Assembly (NCBI GenBank): GCA_027924585.1 | Contig: BSBM01000106.1 | Span: 37,277,501-37,341,500, forward strand | Length of the DNA: 64,000 nt | Origin: Larix kaempferi | Taxonomy: Eukaryota > Streptophyta > Pinopsida > Pinales > Pinaceae | Reading direction: 5' to 3' | In this document: one piece after another, positions 11,960-23,060 of the stretch | Layout of the letters: each line of letters opens with the position of its first letter | Numbering within the stretch: the first letter of the stretch is position 1 | Notes under the pieces: model-generated | The model's input: the letters and a program-made list of their open reading frames with translations, nothing else | Databases searched by the model: none | Told to the model about the DNA's origin: nothing | Made by a program: the position numbers and the translations under genes

Positions 11960-12395
11960 ATTAGACAAATTTTGGACTAAGAAAGTGTGAATTTAGACTT
12001 TGAAAGTGTCAATATCAACCTTTCTAAAGTGCAAAAACATGTTATGAAAGTGACAATATTGGCTTTGAAAAGTGTGTTTTTCTATTCGAATAGTGTGTTT
12101 TTTAACTACTTATGAACCTTAAAATTGCAATTTTTTTATAAAACTATGAATTTCAATTCAATAAGTGCGAATTTCAAATAAAAAAATGCAAATTTTGATT
12201 TGAAAAGTGTGAATTTCAAATAAAAAAATGCAAATTTTGATTTGAAAAGTGTGAATTTCAAATAAAAAAACGCAATTTCTGATTTGAAAAGTGTGAATTT
12301 CAAATAAAAAAACGCAATTTCTGATTTGAAAAGTGTGAATTTCAAATAAAAAAATGCAATTTTCATTTGTAAATGTTCAACATTTTAAGGTGAAA
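11960..12395. repeat. 42-bp tandem repeat with degenerate left flank
   Basis: Five clear copies of a 42-bp unit (GAATTTCAAATAAAAAAATG followed by a GATTTGAAAAGTGT segment) lie at about 12168-12370. Older, broken copies extend left to about 11960. The 14-codon period keeps a minus-strand frame open, but it is not a gene. A piece of the left flank (12072-12140) recurs at 44470-44540. Confidence 0.85.
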
Positions 12396-12645
12396 AGTTC
12401 AATGTCTAAAATATTCAGTCATTGTTTGAGTAACAAGTCAATCAGTTCTTGTTTCTTGTTTGATACAATATCAAGAATATCTATCTTTTTACATAAATAA
12501 ATTTAATAGTTTCCAAATGAGGCAGGATTTCTCTACGTAATCTATATAGGCATAGCTTACTTACAAAGTAGTAACCAGTAGATGGTGTATTTAGCATCAC
12601 AATAGTAATTTTCCCTCAATGCCTAGATGCTCGTGGACATTCTAG

Positions 12646-12872
12646 ATGCTTGACGTTTGCTCGCCCATCCAGGTTGATAGACAGAATAGAAGGATTACAA
12701 CAAAATATAAATTTGTTGGGCTAAGATCACATCAAACAAATAGAATACCGAGAAGAAGAAGGGTCGGCCACCCCTTCATTTATGAGGGAATTGTAAACAT
12801 ATTCAACCTAAGAAGGCTAAGCTGTCAATTCATGTATATCCAAAATGGTGAACAATGTAAGAATACCGAGCA
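12646..12872. repeat. Palindrome-rich dispersed repeat, left part
   Basis: This is the left portion of a repeat split by gypsy element 1; it continues at 22616. It carries GAAGGGTCGGCCACCCCTTC and the phrase ATTTATGAGGGAATTGTAAA, both also found at 53.6 and 60.1 kb. Its first 100 bp (GGTTGATAGACA through TAAGATCACATCAAAC) recur near 45330-45395. Confidence 0.75.
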
Positions 12873-14333
12873 TGTTGGAGCATAGGCCACAACTATGGCA
12901 AAGCTGCCAATTTTGAAGAAAAGCACCATTTTTGGGCAGAAATGAACAGTGCGCGGTATGGCGCCAGATGGACGAGCTCATCGCAGATTGCGGGCCGAAA
13001 ATCGCGGAGCTCGCGTGCACGTCAAGGGAAAGAGTAAATAAGGTGGCCGAGTAGAAAGATCAACCACCACAATAAATGAAGCGGTGGAAGAGGGCTCAGC
13101 TACCCTCATTAAGGCAAAGTACAGGAGTTATGGTTGGTCGGACCAAGGAAGAGCAACGGGCCGAAGCATTAAAGGCGAAGGACAAGGAGCAAAGAACGAT
13201 GAAGCGGCGCCCATACCCGCGATCGGCGCCGAAAATCACAGAGTCTGCAGGAAGCTGCAACGTGACTGCAAGAGGCGCCTACAGTACACCTAGCCGTGTC
13301 AGTGGTTAGAGTTTTTGGGGATCACTGTTGGGAAAGGCCCACATTTTTGTAAGGGTGCGACCCTCAGGGCCACCTATATATATGTGTAATTGGGAAGGTT
13401 AGAAGGTTAGAAGGTGAGAAGGTTACACAGACAGTCTAAGTTGGTGTCTGAGTCTTTTGTATTGTTGTATTTTGTAAAGCTGTTAATGATCATCGTATGT
13501 ATGTAAGAAGGCCGCGATCTCGCAGAGAGACCATTTGGCGTAAGGGCCATTGTATGTATCGACCTATCGCAAGAGGACCAGGGAATGTAATTGTATGTCT
13601 TTGTCATTGAAATATCTGTAGAAGAGGAGAATAGATCTAAGAGAAGGGCTCCCAGCTGTGTGCGTGGAGTTTCCCAGAAAGATCTAAGGCTGCAGCTGTG
13701 TGCGCAGCAGAACTGTGTAAGCCCCACTTAAAGATAATATAAACAAGTCCTGTGGACGTGGCTTCCCTCCTGGAGGAGAACTACATAAGTCTCGTTGTTG
13801 TGGTGATGCTTTATGTGATTGCAAGTCTTTGCTTTACTGTCTATGTTTCTATGAATGTTTCGCTATCTTTATGAATGAGTATGTAGAGTAAATCCTTGAA
13901 GCTCCCTTAGAAGCATACTTGTGCCTCGTCGGAAGAGTCTGTAAGAACACTGTCACTGTAGCGCTTAAGGAGTGTGCTACTGCGCTATGGCGTGAGGGCA
14001 GAGACGATACATAGTGTATCGAAGGAAGCAGGTAAAGGACTCGTGCGCAGGTGCGGAGCTACCGCGCAGCGAAGGCCGGGAAGAGTAAGATCCAGCGCTG
14101 TAGCACCGGGAGACTAGTGAAAGAGTAAGACGCTCTGTTAAGAAGGGAAGAGAGAAGACTGTAGATTCCGCACCACTTCGGTTAAGGAAACCTGATTCCT
14201 TAGCCCCCCCATAGCCACTTCGGGTGAGACTTCGGGCTGCTGCGCAGCTCGTTGCCGAAAGGGACAGTGCGCCAAAGGGGTGTTTGTTGCTGCACATGCT
14301 GAAAACTCGGGTCTGTCCAAAAAGCAGCCAACA
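12873..14333 (+). repeat. 5' LTR of gypsy element 1
   Basis: It runs from TGTTGGAGCATAGG to AAGCAGCCAACA, 1461 bp. It holds a TATATATATG promoter motif at 13375 and a repeated GAAGGTTAGAAGG purine stretch just downstream. The first TGG after the LTR is at 14336 and may start the primer-binding site; I could not assign the tRNA. Confidence 0.93.
13375..13384 (+). promoter_or_regulatory. TATA box in 5' LTR of gypsy element 1
   Basis: TATATATATG, conserved in the other LTR at 21657-21666. Transcription would start about 30 bp on, in the GAAGGTTAGAAGG repeat. Confidence 0.55.
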
Positions 14334-14469
14334 AATGGTTCCGTTTCCTTGAGACTTGTTATGCCGGCGATGTCCGAGATTGATGCGAAACCTAGAGAAA
14401 AAGGGAGCCAACAAATGATTCCATTGCTGGCTTTAACCCTATTATTTTGAAGGCAATGCGGTGCTGGAA

Positions 14470-16390
14470 TCCTACAGCTAAATAAATTCAAGAGTGGTTT
14501 GATTCAAAGGCTAGAGAGTTCGCTGAATGTGAAAATAGAAGCCCTAGGATTCAGATAGAGGACTGGTTGCAGAAGCATATTTATACTGACCTTCACGAAA
14601 TCTTCTTTGTAACATTTGCACTCGAGTTGCATGAGTGGGTATCCAAGCTAGCAGATACTTAACCCACTGTGCATGTTGATCGACCTATCGTTTGGACACC
14701 TGAGCTAGTTATCATTTTGAAGCGGGTAGATAATCTTGTGTCCTGCGCAGTAGAATTTTGGTTGAATAGTTTGCTCGAAGGTTTCATCACTGAGTTTGCT
14801 GTAGATACGAGAAAGAGCTTTAGCGAGGCTGAAAGGAGCTTCTTCAAAGCATACAGGGGTAAGTTCTTAAATTCTCTGAACTTGTGGATTAAAATGCTCT
14901 TATATGAAAAAGGAAAACTATGCATAGCTTCCGATGAATAGAATAAACAAGTAACGTCCGCAGATTCTGATAGTGATCTTGAAGTTATTGGTTGCACTTG
15001 TAGTGGAAAACGGTATAAAGTAGGCCTCGACCAGCATTCTTTTGAGTCTAGCCCAGAAGATAGTCGAGCTCGTAGAGCGAGCCATATAGAGAGATAAGGG
15101 AGTGCTCATATCCCTTATCACCCTTTTATACCGCAAAATCCAGACGAGGCTCAGCATAACCCCGCAGTAACATCCTCTAGTAGCCCGAACGGTACTTCTA
15201 GTACCTCAGCCCCACCTTTGTTTAACCATCCTGGAGGTAGTGCGACAGCACCTCCACATCAACCTAGCGCAAGAAGGATGGGTGATGACATGAAGCTACC
15301 AATCTTTAGAGGAACAGGGTTAGAAAACCCTGAGCAGCACTGGTTTCTATGCGAAGCCATTTGGACGATTAAGCAAATTAATGATGATGATGTTAAGCTG
15401 GTTCAGTTAGCAACCACACTAAGAGAGAGAGCCTTAACCTGGTTTATGAAATACTCAGCAGCACAGAATAGGACGCTTGCTAATGTAAGAAGTGCTATGA
15501 TTAAAGAATTCAAGAAACCTAAATCAGAATCACAGTGCATAACAGAACTCAAAGACATAAAACAGTTGCCTACAGAATCAGTATGGGACTTTGACCAGAA
15601 GTTCAAAGCCTTGATAGATCAAGTAAGCTTTGAGTTTGCACCGCAGCAGCATAAGGAATGGTTCATTGCTGCGCTGTTTCCTCATATTAGACTTCCTCTT
15701 ATGCAAAAGAATCTCACTACTCAAGAATAAGCTCTAGAGATGGCTATGAAACTAGAAGCTTCACCAATTGCTGGAACAAGCAACAATGTTGTGCAGTTGC
15801 AGAACCAAATAACAAACCTAACCTTGCAAGTGCATGATATTAAGAAAGGAAAGGATGTTAAAGAAGAAATTTGGTGTACAAAGTGTAGAGCACAAGGACA
15901 TTCAAAGGACCATTGTCCCGTTTTCATCGATTATATTGCAACTGGAGCACCTAACCCTTTACCACAGCTTAGGGGCCTTGGTGTGAAATCTGTAGAACTA
16001 GAGGCTACAGACCACAAGAGTGTCACTTGTTACAGAAATATGTACAAACTCCAAAGAATCTATATTGTAACTTCTGTAAATCAGTAGGCCATGATGAGAA
16101 CAATTGCAGAGCATATGAGCTTATGATAGAAAGAAAACATGATGTTTACAGAGTATAGTCAGAACCACAAGGACCCACAGCAAGTACGCAGTATGACCCA
16201 ACTCGTGAAGGCCGAGGAGGAAATTATAGGGCTGAGGACGCGCAATAGGTTTTGGTCGTGGAAGAGGACAAATCATTTGTTATAACTGCGGAGCTCAAGG
16301 CCATTATGCAAGGGATTTCCAAAACCCTACAACCACCTGCAAGTATTGTAAATCTTATGATCATGTCATTGAAGAATGCCCTCAGTTGAT
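14470..16390 (+). pseudogene. gag with four zinc-knuckle modules (gypsy 1)
   Basis: Capsid-type retrotransposon gag. The core lies at about 15280-15730 (KLPIFRGTGLENPEQHWFL, then ALTWFMKYSA), preceded by a Ser/Pro-rich linker and an older helical N-terminal part from about 14470. Four CCHC modules follow: CTKCRAQGHSKDHC (near 15874), CNFCKSVGHDENNC (near 16066), CYNCGAQGHYARDF (near 16277, last Cys replaced by Phe) and CKYCKSYDHVIEEC (near 16341). Gag packages element RNA into particles. The frame shifts twice (near 16070 and between 16160 and 16260), and an in-frame TAA at 15728 falls where the alignment expects glutamine. Confidence 0.85.
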
Positions 16391-17430
16391 GGCCAAGATA
16401 CAAGAAAAGAAGCCACAGGTTAACCAGAATATTCAGTTGATTGCAGCAGAAAAAAGAGAACCACACCCTACAGTTAATATAGTGACGCGCAGTGGAGCAA
16501 CCACTGGTGCGCCAGAGTCGGGAACTGGAAAGCCAACGACACAATGGGTGCGCCGCGCTAATATTAAACCATCCCCGCTTGACCTACAGAAGCAAAAAGA
16601 AGCATTCAAGCAAGCTCAAGAGTATTTCTCAGATCCACGAGCTTCAAGTTCTATTGCATTACCACACAATGATATTAGACCACATGTGCCACGACAAGAG
16701 AACTTGGTACGAGAGCAAACCACTACATCTGGAAGGCCTGATGAAGAGGATACACTAAGTAGTGTTCATGCTTTCCTAAGAAGCTGCTTAAAGTTGTTGT
16801 GCAATGAAAAAGAAACTCTGGAACTTCAACACCTGCTGGATCAATGTCAACAATCTGCTTCGATGAACACATTGCAGCGCGCTGTTCATCAGATCAGGAT
16901 TCATACTAGAACTGGAAGAGAGATGAGACTCACAGCACAGATTGGAGCATTTGAAATGGATGAAGTCATTTTGGATTTAGGTTTAGAAGTTAATGTTCTC
17001 ACCATGCAGACATGGGAACATATGGGTAGCCCTCAGCTTATCAGATCTCCTATCCATCTAAGACTAGCAAATCAGCAACGAGTTTTCCCATTGGGCAGAT
17101 TACCCAATGTACCTATTGATATTGAGGGAGTAAGAAGTTCTGCAGACTTTGAAGTAATCAAAATTCTGGATGACAATAGACCTTATCCAACACTTTTAGG
17201 CATAGACTGGGTATTTGATAATCTGGCTGTCATTAATTTGAAGAAAAGATAGATGACCTTTGAGGATGAACAGATTAGGGTCATTGCACCACTTGATCCC
17301 CTTCAAGGACCATGGTATATTGAACCCATTCGAGCAGAAGAAGAAGTGCGCCACATGGAAAGTCTGTACCAGATGACTACTAGTGATTATGTCAATCCCA
17401 CAGCGGACGGCCATATCAGCTGGTGATGCG
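16386..17430 (+). pseudogene. Aspartic protease region (gypsy 1)
   Basis: A retropepsin-like domain sits at about 16930-17250. The active-site region reads VILDLGLEVNVLT, where DLG stands in place of the usual D-S/T-G, and the C-terminal part reads PTLLGIDWVFDNLAVINL. A long hydrophilic linker (16400-16900) joins it to gag. The enzyme would cleave the polyprotein. A TAG at 17250 interrupts the frame, and further stops follow near 17424. Confidence 0.78.
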
Positions 17431-17534
17431 ATAGCTTGTGCACATCAGATTCGGAAGCAGGATTGGAAAACTGGAAAAATTACTTACATGAGGTTTCTGC
17501 AAGGCGTTGCGCCATGATGACTAAATCCATTCGA

Positions 17535-18082
17535 TGGATTGGCACATAATTGAATAACACCCCAATCTTTGATGGTCTAACTGGAGTAAGTGAATTCATA
17601 CATGCATATGAACAAGAAATCCCAGACGAGCAGCGCATACAAGCATTGGATGTAGCTCTGCGCGCTACACCCGAAAGATGGTGGGGTGCGCATAAAGAAA
17701 ATATTAACACATGGCAAGACTGTCGCAGGTTTATACTGCACAGATTTCAACAGACCACAACAGGAGTTTTGGGAAAATATGATGGACAGAGCGACCCCAG
17801 ATCACATGTTGAAGCATGTATTCAGCAATGGTCAGATATTCCAGAAGATGAGTGGGTTCACCTATTCATCCACACGTTGGATATAGTTCCAAGGAACTGG
17901 TACACTGAAACAGATTGCGCAGAGGCACTATCACTTGGCCTCTCATGATCGAAATTTTTCAACTCACCTTCAGCTTTGAGTCAGAACATCCAAGCATCGA
18001 TTAGGATTTAAAGTGTATTAGAAAGAACGTATTTGGACAATGTCCTTTACCAGAGTATTCTCAACTAGATTGGGCTGTCCAG
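17535..18082 (+). pseudogene. Second gag-like domain between protease and RT
   Basis: The frame 17550-17948 (FDGLTGVSEFIHAYEQEIPD, ALRATPERWWGAHKENI, CRRFILHRF, DEWVHLFIHTL) has the pattern of a retrotransposon gag/capsid core: an FxG start, an aromatic pair after a helix, and RF before the next helix. It differs from the main gag of the same element. I remember similar sequences ahead of this RT type in other plants, so the arrangement may belong to the lineage. Its role is unknown; a capsid or RNA-binding function is inferred from fold likeness only. A frameshift separates it from RT. Confidence 0.65.
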
Positions 18083-18985
18083 ATGGAACATGCCCTGGAA
18101 TGCTATAATTTCACCACTGGAGAAGAGGATGATGATCCTCGCAACATCAATATTCCAGAGTTAGAAGGGACGCGCAAAGTCGAAGGCCCTCAGCTTGATA
18201 TCCCTGCCATTACAGAACACATCAAGCTCAAGAAGATTAACATTGGTACAGAAGCCGAACCCAAGGTTGCCTCTATAGGAGATTATTGGGATGATGAAAC
18301 TGTTGGCCATATTGCAGATTTACTACATGAGTACTAGGATATCTTTCCTACCAAGTTTACAGAAATGAAAGGCATCCTAGGAGATTTAGGAGTTATGTGC
18401 ATACCTTTGAAAGTGGATGCTAAGCTAGTGAAACAGCGCCCGTATCGGTTGAACCCGCGATATAAAGAAAAGGTCAGAGAAGAAATTGATAAGATGCTCG
18501 CAGCTGGTATCATTGAGCCAGTAGAGGAAAGTGATTGGATTAGTCTTATGGTGGTACAGGAGAAAAAGACAAAAGGTGAAATAAGAATCTGCGTGGACCT
18601 GGGCAAGCTCAACGATGCATCAACGCATGATCCATTTCCTACGCCCTTTACAGACGAAGTGCTTGACAATGTTGGAGGACAAGAGGCTTACTCCTTCACT
18701 GATGGATTTTCAGGATACCATCAGATCAAAATCCATCCAGAGGACTGCCATAAGACCACTTTTGCGACTGAATGGGGCTCATTCCAGTATACGGTAATTC
18801 CCTTTGGTCTTAAAAACGCTCCTGCTATCTTCTCTAGAGTCGTTGTTGCTGTTTTTAAAGAATTCATTCATAAGTTTATAGAAGTCTATTTTGATGACTG
18901 GACTGTGTTTGGTTTACTAAAGAACCATATAGGGAATCTAAGGATGATGTTAGAAAAATGTAGATAGTATCAGATCTCCCTTAAC
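18083..18985 (+). pseudogene. Reverse transcriptase (gypsy 1)
   Basis: RNA-dependent DNA polymerase of the Ty3/gypsy type. Landmarks in order: RPYRLNPRYKEKVREEIDKM, GIIEPVEESDW, IRICVDLGKLND, FTDGFSGYHQI, FGLKNAPAIFSRVV, and the active site YFDD at 18887-18898. Two in-frame TAGs (18335 and 18965) break it; both fall where the family has glutamine. Otherwise the domain is complete, which dates the loss of function after a period of constraint. Confidence 0.92.
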
Positions 18986-19726
18986 TTGAAAAAATGTATC
19001 TTCTGTGCTCCTTTTGGTATTTTGTTGGGTCACATTGTATGCAGACAAGGACTCATGATGGATCCTGTGAAGGTTGCCATCATTGCTAACTTGCCTATGC
19101 CCAACTCAGTCAAACAATTTCGCACTACATTGGGACATACAGGATACTACAGGAAATTTATCAAGGGTTATGCAAAGATCATTGCACCTATGGAAAGATT
19201 GCTGAAAAATGATTCGAAATTCCAATGGACAGAAGAATGCCAACAGAGCTTGGACACACTTAAAGAAAATATGGTCACAGCACCTATTCTAGTTTTCCCA
19301 GACTGGAGAAAACCCTTTCATGTTCATGTAGATGCTTCTTCCATAGCATTGGGGGTTGTGCTCACACAACCGGGAGAAGGAGGTATTGACCACCCCATTG
19401 CTTACTCTAGTAGAAAGCTGTCTACAGCTGAGAAGAACTACACCACTACAAAAAGAGAAGGACTCTCTATGGTGTATGCCTTACAGAAGTTCAGACACTA
19501 TCTATTGGGTGCTCATTTTAAAATCTATATTGACCATTCTGCCTTGAAGTACTTGGTCAATAAGCCAGTGTTAGGGGGAAGAATTTGCAGATGGCTACTC
19601 CTCTTCCAGGAGTATGATTTTGAGATTATTGTGAAGCCAGGAAGATTGAATGCAGGACCTGACCATTTATCCATGATAGAGTTAGGGGAGGAACCTACAA
19701 ATTTGGAGGACACTGTCAAGTCCTAG
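18986..19726 (+). pseudogene. RT connection and RNase H (gypsy 1)
   Basis: The segment starts with the RT connection (KKCIFCAPFGILLGHIVC, LGHTGYYRKFIKGYAKI) and continues into RNase H, with catalytic acids in HVHVDASSIALG (Asp), TTTKREGLSMVYAL (Glu) and IYIDHSALKYL (Asp), ending GRLNAGPDHLS. In autonomous gypsy elements an integrase with an HHCC finger and DDE core would follow. Here a TAG at 19724 sits in the same frame as the next module, and no integrase motif appears. Confidence 0.92.
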
Positions 19727-21142
19727 CCAGATGAATGGAAGCAGGCCACTGAAATCGCTGCCACGATGCCACCCCCTGCAGCGCCAGAGAAAGATAAAGG
19801 AAAGGAAAAGGCCGCGCAAAAGAATGATGAAGGTCCGTCAGGACCGGCTACAAAGAAGAAGAATCTGCCGCACCCCGCAGAAGCGACCAGAGATCCCTCT
19901 GAGACCCTTGCTGCGGGGCTCGACCATTACTTGAAGGAGAAATTTCGTGAGTTGCGTGCCTCGCAGGCCAATATCAGAAGTGCTCTGGACCTGCAGCTCG
20001 TGGAGTTGAAAGGTCTCGCAGGACGAGTTGCGCAGACCCATGCGCCAGAATTTGGCTCACAGGCGCCGCAACCATCTACATGCACCGAGCGGGTTGAAGT
20101 ACCTACAGAGAGGCACACTGTCGTCCACATCCCGCCTGCAAGCATGAAACTCCCGGATCCTTTGGATGCACTGCAGGTAAGCGCAGTCAGCCCTGTTGAA
20201 ATAAATCTGTCACTAATTCCATTGGAAACTCTACATTTGGTTTAGGAGCAGGTCTCTACTGAGCTGAGAGCTAGGGAGCTCTCCACATTCCATGCCAATC
20301 AGAGACTGCAGACATAGGAAGTAGAGTTAAGGGTAGGCTATAAGGAGATCTCTACGTAGCTTGAACTTCACGAAGCATAAGACACTGGGCTGAGGAATGC
20401 CGTTGATGAAATCGCTCAGGAGTTGCCAGCCTGCCAGATTCAACAAGACCTTCCTTTAGTTGAGAAAGTGCAACGCATCGACATAAGGGTGCAAGCCCTA
20501 GAAAAACAAGTAGTTTCTATGGCTAAAGAACATAGAAAGCAGCTCGCCAAGTTGGAAGCTCGTATCGTAGTGCCTCCCGTAGATGAGACGCAAGAACGAA
20601 TCGAAGCACTGCGCAAAGCTTCTATCCAAATGCAGCACAGAACAGATGAAGCCCAGCAGTTAATGACGCAAGCTATGGAGGCTTGGGCTGAGCTTGAGAA
20701 GCTCCCTTCCAAAGTTACCCTTTTGGAACAGGTGGAAGCAACAGAACAGTCCCTAACTGTTCTGAGCGAAGAAGCTAAGCCCTTGGAAGGCTTAGCCAAA
20801 ATGAGGAAGATGATCGAAGTCCAGCAAGAACTGCACAGGCTCAGAAACAAAGATGCTACTCTCGCCAACATCATTCATCCGTTTATGGATGAGTATGCTG
20901 AACTTGTTGCCCAAGCAGAGGCGAAGTTCAAAGCATTTGCTGAGTGTCAAGAGTTGGTCGATGGCGTAGAAGGAGAAGAAGCTACTGCAGACATGGTGCA
21001 GACAGCTGCGAAGTGCGTGGAAGACATGGACTCTGCTATTGCGCAGTGGAAGCAAGCCTTCGCTGCGACCCAAGCCAAGTCAGATGCACAACTAAAGCGA
21101 CTGCAAGCTAGTGCGGGTGGCTCGAGGACGAGCCACAAGTAA
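19727..21142 (+). pseudogene. Coiled-coil extension in place of integrase
   Basis: About 470 codons in the same frame as RT and RNase H. A Pro/Lys-rich linker (PPPAAPEKDKGKEKAAQ) is followed by long heptad-like helices rich in Ala, Glu, Gln and Leu (IDIRVQALEKQVVSMAKEH, AIAQWKQAFAATQAKS), ending at 21142, 12 bp before the 3' LTR. No HHCC, DDE or chromodomain motif is present. It resembles generic coiled-coil proteins; low-complexity likeness prevents a family call. In-frame stops at 20243, about 20317, 20357 and 20378 are TAG or TAA in Gln-rich context. It could be an extra element ORF brought next to RNase H by deletion of integrase, or captured host sequence. Confidence 0.75.
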
Positions 21143-21154
21143 GTGTTAGGGGCC
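21143..21154 (+). promoter_or_regulatory. Polypurine tract of gypsy element 1
   Basis: GTGTTAGGGGCC abuts the 3' LTR at 21155. It is a weak tract interrupted by pyrimidines, possibly through mutation. Confidence 0.5.
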
Positions 21155-22615
21155 TGTTGGAGCATAGGCCGCAGCTATGGCAAAGCTACCAATTTTGAAG
21201 AAAAGTACCATTTTTGGGCAGAAATGAACAGTGCGCGGTACGACGCCAGATGGACGAGCTCACCGCAAATTGCGGGCCAGAAATCGCGGAGCTTGCGTGC
21301 ACGTCAAGGGAAAGAGTAAATAAGGTGGCCGAGTAGAAAGCTCAACCACCACAATAAATGAAGCGGCGAAAGAGGGCTCAACTACCCTCATTAAGGAAAA
21401 GTACAGGAGTTATGGTTGCTCGGACCAAGGAAGAGCAACGGGCCGAAGCATTGAAGGCGAAGGACAAGGAGCAAAGAACGATGAAGCGGCGCCCATACCC
21501 GCGATCGACGCCGAAAATCACGGAGTCTGCAGGAAGCTGCAACGTGACTGCAAGAGGCGCCTACAATACACCTAGCCGTGTCAGTGGTTAGGGTTTTTGG
21601 GGATCACTGTTGGGAAAGGCCCACAGTTTTGTAAAGGTGCGACCCTCAGGGCCACCTATATATATGTGTAATTGGGAAGGTTAGAAGGTTAGAAGGTGAG
21701 AAGGTTACACAGACAGTCTAAGTTGGTGTCTAAGTCTTTTGTATTGCTGTATTTTGTAAAGCTGTTAATGATCATCATATGTATGTAAGAAGGCCACGAT
21801 CTCGCAGAGAGACCATTTGGCATAAGGGCCATTGTATGTATCGACCAGTCGCAAGAGGACTGGGGAATGTAATTGTATGTCTTTGTCATTGAAATATCTG
21901 TAGAAGAGGAGAATATATCTAAGAGAAGGGCTCCCAGCTGTGTGCGTGGAGTTTCCCAGAAAGATCTAAGGCTGCAGCTGTGTGCGCAACAGAACTGTGT
22001 AAGCCCCACCTAAAGATAATATAAACAAGTCCTGTGGATGTGGCTTCCTTCCTGGAGGAGAACTACATAAGTCTCGTTGTTGTGGTGATGCTTTATGTGA
22101 TTGCAAGTCTTTGCTTTACTGTCTATGTTTCTATGAATGTTTCGCTATCTTTATGAATGAGTATGTAGAGTAAATCCTTGAAGCTCCCTTAGAAGCATAC
22201 TTGTGCCTCGTCGGAAGAGTCCGTAAGAACACTGTCACCGTAGCGCTTAAGGAGTGTGCTACTGCGCTGTGGCGTGAGGGCAGAGACGATACATAGTGTA
22301 TCGAAGGAAGTGGGTAAAGGACTCATGCGCAGGTGCGGAGCTACCGCGCAGCGAAGGCCGGGAAGAGTAAGATCCAGCGCCGTAGCGCCGGGAGACTAGT
22401 GAAAGAGTAAGATGCTCTGTTAAGAAGGGAAGAGAGAAGACTGTAGATTCCGCACCACTTCGGTTAAGGAAACCTGATTCCTTAGCCCCCCCATAGCCAC
22501 TTCGGGTGAGACTTCGGGCTGCTGCGCAACTCGTTGCCGAAAGGGACAGTGCGCCAAAGGGGTGTTTGTTGCTGCGCATCCTGAAAACCCGGGTCTGTCC
22601 AAAAAGCAGCCAACA
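21155..22615 (+). repeat. 3' LTR of gypsy element 1
   Basis: 1461 bp, the same length as the 5' LTR. Scattered substitutions separate the pair (for example three in the first 35 bp), so insertion is old but not ancient. TATATATATG lies at 21657. Target duplication GAGCA follows at 22616-22620. Confidence 0.93.
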
Positions 22616-23060
22616 GAGCACATGAAGGGGCGAGCGATTCTTCATTTACGTGAGAAATGTAAAAATATTTGATCTATGAAGGCTATGCTGACAATTCCCG
22701 ACTTCCGATTTTTGTCGTAAATAGTAGGGACCCCGGACATCGGCTAAGTTATAACATATAAAAATGGTTTGTCCCGACTTATGTTTTCTGATAAGAAGGA
22801 TCGGTCGCCCCTTCTTTTCGTAATTATTTGTGAAAACCTTTATCCAACAATTTAGTTGTATCCATAATGGAGAACATAAGAAGGATAGATCGACCATTCT
22901 TGCAGTGTGGATCTATTATGAAAAGAATATTGGGAATAAGAAGGGTCGGCTGACCCTTCCATTACGAGGGAATTGTAAAAATAGAACACCTTAGAGAAAG
23001 AGCGGCCGCTCTTTCTCTGAGAATATTTCCACTTGCCAACAAAATCTTTGAAGCAAAACT
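22616..23060. repeat. Palindrome-rich dispersed repeat, right part
   Basis: Continuation of the repeat interrupted at 12872. It contains GAAGGATCGGTCGCCCCTTC, GAAGGGTCGGCTGACCCTTC and, at its end, a perfect 26-bp palindrome. The same order of modules occurs at 60.3-60.66 kb. Confidence 0.8.
22993..23018. repeat. Perfect 26-bp palindrome with GCGGCCGC core
   Basis: Thirteen bases on each side pair perfectly around the NotI-like core GCGGCCGC, with GAGAAAGA arms. A near-perfect copy sits at 60629-60652 (one C changed to T in the core), at the same place in the repeat. Confidence 0.9.

Larger units (their letters stand above)
12873..22615 (+). mobile_element. Ty3/gypsy element 1, no integrase
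   Basis: This 9743-bp element has two LTRs of 1461 bp and a perfect 5-bp target duplication GAGCA (12868-12872 and 22616-22620). Joining the flanks restores the palindromic repeat as seen at 53.77 kb (ACTGAGCACAA). Order: LTR, gag with zinc knuckles, protease, second gag-like domain, RT, RNase H, coiled-coil extension, polypurine tract, LTR. Integrase is absent, so this copy could not integrate by itself. It is decayed by stops and frameshifts, and its LTRs have diverged visibly. The RT/RNase H sequence resembles gypsy polyproteins I know from mosses, ferns and gymnosperms; that is recall, not a search. Confidence 0.93.

Noticed and set aside
15728-20380. Reassigned stop codons (TAG/TAA read as Gln)
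   Set aside because: The in-frame stops at glutamine positions suggest this at first, but the DNA is a plant transposon with frameshifts too, and methyl-C decay explains the pattern.
12873-22615. Endogenous pararetrovirus
   Set aside because: LTRs, target duplication and gypsy-type domain order are present; no movement protein or viral coat signature is seen.
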